Shown here one piece after another: positions 52,553 through 62,300 of a stretch of 64,000 bases of DNA. The position numbers and the translations under genes were made by a program. The notes below the pieces were generated by a model that ran no database searches, had not been told where the DNA came from, and saw only the letters and a program-made list of their open reading frames with translations. Source of the DNA: Desulfocucumis palustris (GTDB lineage Bacteria > Bacillota > Desulfotomaculia > Desulfotomaculales > Desulfocucumaceae); assembly GCF_002933875.1 (NCBI RefSeq), contig NZ_BFAV01000071.1:62001-126000 (forward strand). The letters are read 5' to 3'. Position 1 is the stretch's first letter, and each line of letters starts with the position of its first letter.

Positions 52553-55500
52553 ATGAAAGTCATTCAAAATAACCTAGAGTATATTGAAAATATAATTAAA
52601 GAAGTTGTTGTTAACTTGCTAAAGGAGAGAAGTGATTCACTGGATTTATATAAAAGTTTTTTTGATTTGGGTGTTAATTCAGTGTTAGCTGTGGAGTTGA
52701 TAGAAGCAATTAATCAACAATTAGGGATTGAATTAGAGATCCAAGTGATATTTGATTATAGAGGAATTAAGGAGCTGGCAAAATATATTTTTAATCAATA
52801 TGGAAAAAATACCAGGGAGAAAAAGGGGATTAATAATAATCACCAAGCACCAAGAGAACTGGCTTCAGAGGTGGCGATAATAGGTATTTCGGGCAAATTT
52901 GCCGGTTCAGAAACAATTGAGGAATTTTGGGATCATCTTCAAGCCGGAGATAGTTGTATAGAGGAAATTAACCGAAAAGGATGGGAACAAAATATATACT
53001 ACCATCCTGATCCTCTCCAAATGAATAAATCAATTAGCAAATGGGGTGGATTTTTAAAGAATATTGATGATTTTGATGCCTTATTTTTTAATATCCCGGA
53101 ATCTGAAGTGGAAAAAATGGATCCACAACAATATTTATTCTTGGAAGAAGCATATAAAGCTTTTGAGGATGGGGGATATTCCACCGAATATTTATCAGGA
53201 AAAAAAGTCGGGGTTTTTATAGGTGGTCGTAACTCGGGTAATAAAGGGAAAAAATTACTGGACCAGGAGATAAATGCCCAAACATTCTTGGCCAATGATA
53301 TGTCGGTTTTAGCTGCAAGAATATCGTATTTTTTAAATTTAAAAGGACCAAGTATAGCCATAGATACCGCATGTTCATCCTCCCTGGTGGCGATTCATTT
53401 GGCCTGTAACAGTATTTATAAAGGTGAATCGGAAATTGCCTTAGCGGGTGGAGTCTTTATCCTTAACTCCCCGGAGTTTTTAATTATGTCATCCAAAACG
53501 GGTATGTTATCACCCGATGGCAAGTGCAGAACCTTTAGCAAAAAAGCTAATGGAATGGTGATTGGAGAAGGGGTTGGAGCTTTAGTATTAAAGCGATTGG
53601 ACGCGGCAATGAGAGATAGGGATCATATTTATGGAGTCATTAAATGCTCTGCCATTAATCAAGATGGAAAGACAAATGGTATTACCGCACCGAGTATGCT
53701 TTCTCAAAAAGCATTGATATATGAAACTTACAAGAATTCTTCTATACATCCTGAAACAGTTAGTTATGTTGAAGCACATGGTACAGGCACTAAACTGGGG
53801 GACCTAATTGAGATTAAAGCTTTAACCGAGGCATTTCGTGAATTTACTGATGAGTCGCAATTTTGCGTTATCGGATCACATAAACCCAATATCGGGCATA
53901 CAGTAATGACGTCCGGGATTGCGGGTGTTTTTAAAATTTTGATGGCGATGAAATATAGGAAAATACCAGCAAACATTGGAGTAACGGAAGAGAATGAACA
54001 AATTGATTTTAAAAAAAGCCCTTTTTTCACGAACACATCACTTAGAGAATGGAAAAGTAAGGATGAAGTGCCATTAAGAGCGGGGATTAGCGCGTTTGGG
54101 TTTAGCGGAACAAATTGCCATATAATTTTTGAGGAACCACCGCAGCAAAATAATAGTTCAAACAATCCGGTCAGACCCTATTATATTTTCCCCTTTTCTG
54201 CCAAGACAAAAGCAGCTCTGGTTCAAAAATTTTCAGATATGGCCAATTGGCTGGAAAAAGAAGGGGAAAATCATTCAATTGAAGATATTTCCTATTCATT
54301 ATCAATTGGGAGATGCCATTTTCCGGTACGATATGCTTTTATTGCAAAGGACATGGATGAACTGAAACACAAAATAATGAAGATTAATGAAAGTGGAGCA
54401 GCAGAAAAGTTTGATGGAGACTCTTATAATAAGGATCCAATATTGGAAGGCTATGATAAGCAACTGATTGAAGAGTTACAGGGTGACTGTGATTTAATTA
54501 GCGAGGAATATAAAGAAAGACTAATAGTTTTATCAGAATTATATGCCAAAGGATACAATTTAAATTGGGAAAGTTTATTTAAAGCGGGTAAGTACTATCG
54601 TATTCCTTTACCTACATATCCATTTAACGGAGGAAGCTGTTGGATATCAGAAACAGGTGACACTGAGCTTCAGGAAACCGTGGAGATTAATCTGGAAAAT
54701 ATTCTCGCAAATAAAAACATACAGAGTTATATTTCGGAAGCAGAATCAGAAGGAGGCATGCGGATAAAGGAGTTAGACTCGCTTCTTTGCAAATTGCTCT
54801 GGGGGCAATTACAATCCCTGGGATTTTTTATAAAAGAAAATACATTGATAGCTGATCTGAAAGCCAAAACCGGTCTGCGTAATTTGTACCACCGGTGGCT
54901 CGAAGAAAGTATAGCGGTTCTGGCACGGCATAACTATCTTAAGTATGATGGAGCGTCATGCACTGTGCACGATACAATGCCGCTTAATATAAATGCTGTC
55001 TGGAAAGAATGGGGTCATAAAAAGGTTACGTGGATGGAAAACCCCAATCTGAAAGCCCAGGTTACTTTGGTGGAGGCAATGCTAAGAGCTCTACCGGAAA
55101 TTCTTACAGGAAAAGTACTTGCAACCGATATTATGTTTCCGGGTTCTACTATGGAATTGGTCGAAGGGATATACAAAAACAACCTGGTTGCGGATTACTT
55201 TAATGAAGTGCTGGCGGATACTTTAATTGTCTATATTCAAGAAAGGCTTAAACAGGGTTCATCCGCACGAATCCGGATACTTGAAATTGGCGCCGGCACC
55301 GGCGGAACCAGCGCTGTGGTCTTCCAAAAAATAAAACCTTTCAGGGATCACATACAGGAATATTGCTATACCGATATCTCCAAAGCGTTTTTGATGTACG
55401 CCGAAGAAAAATATGGCCCGCAAAACCCTTACTTGACCTATCAAATATTCAACGTAGAAAAGCCGGTTGCCGGGCAGGGCGCCCCTATGGGCGGATATGA

Positions 55501-56300
55501 TATTGTGATTGCCGCTAATGTACTGCACGCCACTAGAAATATTAGACAAACCCTGGGCAATGTCAAAGCGGCTTTAAAGAAAAATGGTTTGATTATATTA
55601 AATGAGATAAATAGCAATTCGTTATTTAACCATCTCACTTTCGGTCTTTTAGAGGGCTGGTGGCTGTACGAGGATCCGGTGCTGCGTATTCCAGGCTGCC
55701 CTGGGTTATACCCTGAAACCTGGCGGAAAGTATTAGAAAATGAAGGATTTCGGTCAGTTTTCTTTCCTGCGCAAGAGGCGCATGATTTGGGTCAGCAAAT
55801 TATTGCTGCCAAAAGTAATGGGGTTATTGTCCGGCAAAAGCAACAGATTAAATCGAGCATAAAGTCTGTGGATAAAAGAATTAATGTGATTGCAAGCCGG
55901 TCATATTTAAGTAACAAGACTCCGCAACTATTCATAGCAAAGGATCAGCATCCCATATTATTGAAGACAAATGCAGTTCAAAGGGGGGTTGATATAACTG
56001 ACCAATTGATAGAGGAAAATATTAAAGAGATAATTCTAGAAAAACTTTCAGAATCATTAAAAGTAGATATAGATATGATAGATGTTGATGAGCCTTTCAG
56101 GGATTACGGAGTTGATTCTATTTCCGGGGTTCGTTTGGTTCAGGTTATCAACCAAATCTTGATGATTGGATTAGAAACTACAAGTCTGTTTGATTATAGT
56201 TCAGTGAATAAATTGACGAACTATATTTTGTTAAAATACAAGGATGAGATTATAAAAACTTTAGGACAGGGTATAGAACAAGCAAGCGCTAATGACGGTT
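52553..56300 (+). other. PKS part 1: ACP1 - KS1 - CMeT - ACP2
   Basis: ACP1 spans about 52553-52800, with nothing before it. KS1 spans 52868-54141 with the triad Cys274 (DTACSSSLVAIHLA), His409 (VEAHGTGTKLGD) and His449 (NIGHTVMTSG). A linker of about 600 bases follows and ends in LPTYPF. The C-methyltransferase (about 54760-55850) has LEIGAGTGGTSAVVF and NVLHATRNIRQTL. ACP2 lies at about 56010-56250. No KR is present, so the module should give an alpha-methyl-beta-keto intermediate unless a reductase acts in trans. Confidence 0.85.
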
Positions 56301-59300
56301 TGAGCCGTGATGACAAAAAAAACCGGCCTGCTTATTCTTATCCAAAACGCATTCTAAGGTTATTACCAGAACCTGATATTATAAAAAAAGAAGAACATAG
56401 CCGCGACTTAATACAAAAAGATCTCATTGCAATTATTGGAATAAGTGGACGATTTATCAGATCTAAAAACGTCCACGAATTATGGGGACATCTCTCAAAC
56501 GGGACTAATTTAATTGAAGAAGTCAAAAGATGGGATCTTTCCAAGTATTATTCAAAGGACATGCAATATTGCAAATTTGGCAGTTTGTTAGAGGATATTG
56601 ACAAATTTGATCCTCTCTTTTTCAATATTTCTGGGCTTGAAGCAGCTTATATGGATCCACAGCAGCGTATCTTTTTAGAAGAATCATGGAAGGCATTGGA
56701 GGATGCCGGTTATGCAGGAGCAGGAGTTCAAGGATGCCTTTGTGGAGTTTATGTGGGATGCATGGGAGGAGATTATCAGCAGCTTTTAGCAGGCAGCCCT
56801 CCCGCACAAGCGTTTTGGGGAAATATGGGGTCCGTGGTGCCTGCCCGTATCGCCTATTATTTGGATCTTCAAGGACCTGCCATAACCGTTGATACCGCAT
56901 GCTCCAGTTCCTTGGTTGCAATTCATCTTGCTTGTCAAGGTTTGTGGGCTAATGAAATAGAAATGGCATTGGCCGGCGGGGTGTTCATTCAATCTACTCC
57001 TGAGTTTTATTTACATGCAAATCGAGCCGGTATGCTGTCTTCAACAGGGCGCTGTTACACCTTTGATGAACGGGCGGATGGGTTTGTCCCTGGGGAAGGG
57101 GTTGGCGTGGTTGTTCTGAAGCGGCTCAAAGAGGCAATTAAGGATGGCGACCACATTTATGGGGTTATTCGCGGATCAGGAATTAATCAAGACGGCACAA
57201 CCAATGGAATTACCGCACCGAGTGCAAAATCCCAGGAACGTTTGGAGTGTCAAGTATATGACACATTTAAAATCCATCCTGAACATATCCAATTGGTAGA
57301 AGCTCATGGAACCGGCACTAAATTAGGAGATCCAATTGAGTTTCAAGCTCTAACCCGGGCATTTAGAAAGTATACCGATAAAAAAGAATACTGTGCCGTA
57401 GGATCAATTAAGACAAATCTTGGACACACACAAATAGCAGCAGGGGTCGCCGGGGTCATAAAGGTCGTAATGTCATTACAGCATAAGAAAATTCCGCCGT
57501 CATTACATTTTCAATCGGGAAATAAAAATATTGAGTTTAAAGATAGTCCGTTTTATGTTAATACCGGCCTTAAAGATTGGGACATCGGACCGGATTCAAA
57601 GCGTTGTGCCGTGGTCAGCTCCTTTGGAGCCAGCGGTACAAATGCTCATATGGTCATTGAAGAAGCCCCAAAGGTAGAGCGACAGTATTCAGAAAAGCCG
57701 GGTTATCTAATTGTGCTGTCGGCTCGTACCTTTGAACAGCTAAGACAGCAAGCCGGGCAAATGATTGATTTCTGCCAACAAAAGCCTCAGGTAAACTGCG
57801 GAAATATGAGTTATACGCTGTTTGTGGGAAGAAAACACTTTAACCATCGTTTGGCATGTGTCGTTAAAAATCAGCATGAGCTTGTTAAGCTTTTGAAAAG
57901 ATGGCTGGAAAAGGGCAAGGTCTCACAAATTTATGTTTCTAAACTGGGTGAACATGACCACCGGGAACAGCCCTCCCTGAAGCGATATGGAAATCAATGC
58001 ATCCGGAACTGTCAAAGTGCACATAATGCGGATTATTTAGAGCAATTATCCACGGTGGCAGATTTTTATGTTCAAGGATATGGGTTGGAATATGAACAAT
58101 TGTTTTTAAATGATAATTATTCCAGAATTCCCCTGCCCACCTATCCTTTTGCCAGGGAACGCTACTGGATACCTGAAATTAATACCAAATCCGCCGGCAT
58201 TAGTTTATCAGCGACTTTACCAATGGCAGCTCCCAGTCATCCCCTGCTGCACCAAAACACCTCCGATCTTTTCGAACAGCGGTTCAGTTCAATTTTTACC
58301 GGCCAGGAGTTTTTTCTGGAGGATCATATAGTTAAGGGCCGGCGGGTCTTACCCGGTGTGGCTTATCTTGAGATGGCCAGGGCGGCGGTGGAACAGGCAG
58401 CACCAGTGTTGGAAGAAAACCGGGCCGGGATACGACTCAAAAACGTTGTGTGGGCTCATCCCATTGCCATAGGTGAGCAGCCGGTACAGGTACACATCGG
58501 ACTTTTTTCTGAAAACAACGGAGAAATCATCTATGAGATCTATAGCGAACCTGAAGAGAGTCACCTAGATCCGGTGGTGCACAGTCAGGGCACTGCTATG
58601 CTTAGTTCAGCGGCAGAAGCTCTCCTTCTTGATTTAACCGCTTTACAACTTCAGTGCAGCCAAAGCATTCTTTCTTCCGCCCAATGCTACGAAACCTTCC
58701 GTTATATGGGGCTGGACTACGGTCCGGGACACCAGGGGATTGAGAAAATCTATCTGGGCCCAGGTCAGTTATTGGCCAAGCTATCTTTACCCGCCTCCGT
58801 CTACGATACACTGGACCAATTCGTCCTGCATCCCAGCATGACGGATTCCGCACTGCAAGCGTCGGTATGTTTAATGATGGCTTTCGGTGATGCCGACGGC
58901 AGAGCTGCCCGCAGGCCGCCTCTGCCCTTTACATTACAGGAGCTTGAAATCCGTGGCAGTTGCACCCCCGACATGTGGGCATTTATTCGTTACAGTGACG
59001 GCAGCAAAGCCGGGGATAAGGTACAAAAAATAGATATTGATTTATGCGACGACCAGGGACATGTTTGTGTACAGATGAAGGGATTTTCAGCCCGGGTGTT
59101 GGAAGGTGAAGCGGGTTCGGCGGGAGCCGCCGCAACGCTTGGTACTCTGCTGCTTCATCCCTGCTGGAAAGAACAGGCCGTCAACAAAGAAGCCACGGAC
59201 CCTGTTTATGCTCAGCACCTGGTGTTGCTCTGCGAGCCGGATGAAGTTACCCGGGAAAGCATCGAAACTCAAATGAACGGAGTTCGTTGCCTTCCCCTGG

Positions 59301-62300
59301 AATTATTCCAGCAGAACGGTATAGAAGAGCGGTTTCAAGCTTATGCCGCCCGGGCTTTTGAAGAAATCCAAAACATTCTCAAAAACAAACCCCAGGGCAA
59401 AGTGTTGATCCAGGTTATCGTTTCCACCCGGGAAGAACAGCAACTTCTCTCCGGGCTTTCCGGATTACTGAGAACAGCCCGGCTTGAGAATCCAAAACTG
59501 ATAGGGCAATTGATTGAAGTAGAACCAGGTGAAAATTCCACAGGAATCGTAGAAAAGTTGAAAGAGAACAGCCGAAGCCCTGTGGATAACCAGATTCGCT
59601 ATCAAGCCGGCAAACGTTTGCTTGCCGGTTGGAGCGAAATGGAAATTTCCCGGGAAGCATCGCGGATCCCCTGGAAAGACCGGGGGATCTATCTCATCAC
59701 AGGTGGCGCCGGCGGTCTGGGACTAATTTTTGCCGAAGAAATTGCGCATAAAGTCATAGATGCTGTCCTGATCCTCGCCGGCCGATCCCCACTGAGCAAT
59801 GACAAGCGAACAAGAATTGAAAGATTGCAGGCATTGGGCGCCAGGATAGAATACAAGCAATTTGATGTGACCCAGAGGAAAGCGGTTACCGACCTGATCC
59901 AGAGCATCCAGGAGGATTTTGGAAATCTAAATGGCATCATCCATGGCGCGGGAGTAATTAGAGACAGCTTTATTATTAAAAAGACCAGGGATGAGCTGCG
60001 GGAGGTGCTGGCTCCCAAGGTTGCCGGACTGGTTAATTTGGATCAGGCAACCAAAGAACTGCCACTGGATTTCTTCGTTCTTTTTTCTTCGATATCAGGA
60101 AGCTTAGGCAATCCAGGTCAAGCAGACTATTCCACCGCCAACGTCTTTATGGACGCCTATGCCCGATATCGTAACAGCCTGGTGCTCTCCAAACAGCGTC
60201 ATGGTCAAACGCTGTCCATTAACTGGCCGCTGTGGCGAGAGGGCGGGATGCGGGTTGATGAAGAAACCGAAAAGATGATGACGCAGAGCATGGGTATGAT
60301 GGCCATGCAAACCGCAACCGGCATCAAAGCCTTGTATCAAGGCCTGGCCTCCGGAAAGGATCAGGTGATGGTGCTGGAAGGCAAAGTGGATCGAATGAAG
60401 CAAAAACTACTTTCCATTTCCACTCCTGGTAATGCACAACCTGAGAAAAATACTGCAGCATCTGCTTCCACACGGATAGCTGCCGGCGGATTGCTGGACA
60501 AAGTGCAAGCGGCTTTGATGCAGATAGTATCCAAACTACTTAAAGTTAAGATGGATGTTCTGGATACCGATACCGAACTAAATGAATATGGATTTGATTC
60601 AATCACTCTGACCCAATTTACCAATAAACTAAACGAAGCATACAATCTTGAACTGAATCCCACCATTTTTTTTGAACATCCAACCCTCCAAAGTTTTGCA
60701 GAATACTTGATGGAAGAACACCAAGCTGTGTTTGCGGCTAAATATGGGGCACAAACCAGGGCCGAGCACATTGTTCAAACCATTGATAACTCAGTGGAAG
60801 AAAGCCCGCCCGGCAAAAGACGACGCTCCAGGTTTACAAAAATAACGGCAGTACCCGCATCAAAACAGGATACCAACGTACCTGAACCCATTGCCATTGT
60901 GGGAATGAGTGGCATATTTCCAATGGCCCGGGATGTGAATGAATTTTGGGATAACCTGGCGGAAAGTAAAGACTGTATCACAGAAATTCCCGAAAGCCGT
61001 TGGAATTGGCAACAGTATTACGGGGATCCCGCAAAAGAAGCGAACAAAACAAACATCAAATGGGGTGGCTTTATAGACGGTGTAGATGAGTTCGATCCCC
61101 TATTCTTCGGGATTTCTCCCCTGGAAGCCGAGCTCATGGATCCCCAACAGCGTTTACTTATGACGTATGTTTGGAAGGCTATTGAAGACGCCGGCTATTC
61201 GGCTCAAAGTCTCTCGGGGACTAAAACAGCGATTTTTGTTGGAACTGCCAGCAGCGGCTATAGCGGACTGATTTCCCAAACAAATAGAGCAATTGAAGCC
61301 TATTCCTCCACCGGTATGGTGCCTTCGGTGGGACCCAACCGGATGAGCTATTTTCTAAATATTCATGGACCCAGTGAACCCATTGAAACCGCCTGTTCGA
61401 GCTCATTGGTGGCGCTTCACCGGGCAGTATGCGCCATGGAGAATGGAAGCTGTGAGATGGCAATAGCCGGAGGTGTCAATACCATAGTGACACCGGAGCT
61501 TCACATCAGTTTCAACAAAGCCGGCATGCTTTGTGAAGATGGACGGTGTAAAACCTTCTCCAACAAAGCCAATGGCTATGCGCGGGGCGAAGGTGTGGGT
61601 ATGCTTTTCCTGAAAAAGCTGAAGGCCGCGGAGCAATCAGGTGACCATATTTATGGATTGATTCAAGGTACCGCGGAAAACCATGGCGGTCGCGGCAATT
61701 CGTTGACGGCGCCTAACCCAAAGGCTCAGGCGGAACTGTTGCAGACCGCTTATACCAAGGCAGGAATCGACCCCAGGACCGTTACTTACATAGAAGCCCA
61801 TGGAACAGGCACAGAACTGGGCGATCCCATTGAAATCAACGGGCTAAAGGCAGCTTTCAAAGAGCTGTACCAGGCCACGGGAGAGCCACAGGTAACCGCT
61901 GCTCATTGTGGGTTGGGTTCAGTGAAGACCAATATTGGTCATTTGGAACTGGCCGCGGGAATCGCCGGTGTGATTAAGGTTCTATTGCAACTCAAACATA
62001 AAACCTTAGTTAAAAGTCTTCACTGCGATATCATTAATCCATATATCCAACTTAACAACAGCCCATTTTACTTAGTCCAAGAAACAAAGGAATGGAAGCC
62101 GTTAAAAGATTCCAAAGGCAAAGACCTTCCCCGCCGGGCTGGCGTGAGTTCCTTTGGATTTGGGGGCGCAAACGCCCACGTGGTGATAGAGGAATATATT
62201 CCAAAAGACCCGGATCGGCCTGAAATTGCCATTAATCCTCAAAATCCTGCAATTATCGTGCTGTCAGCAAGGAATGAAGAGCGGCTTAAGGAGCAGGCGC

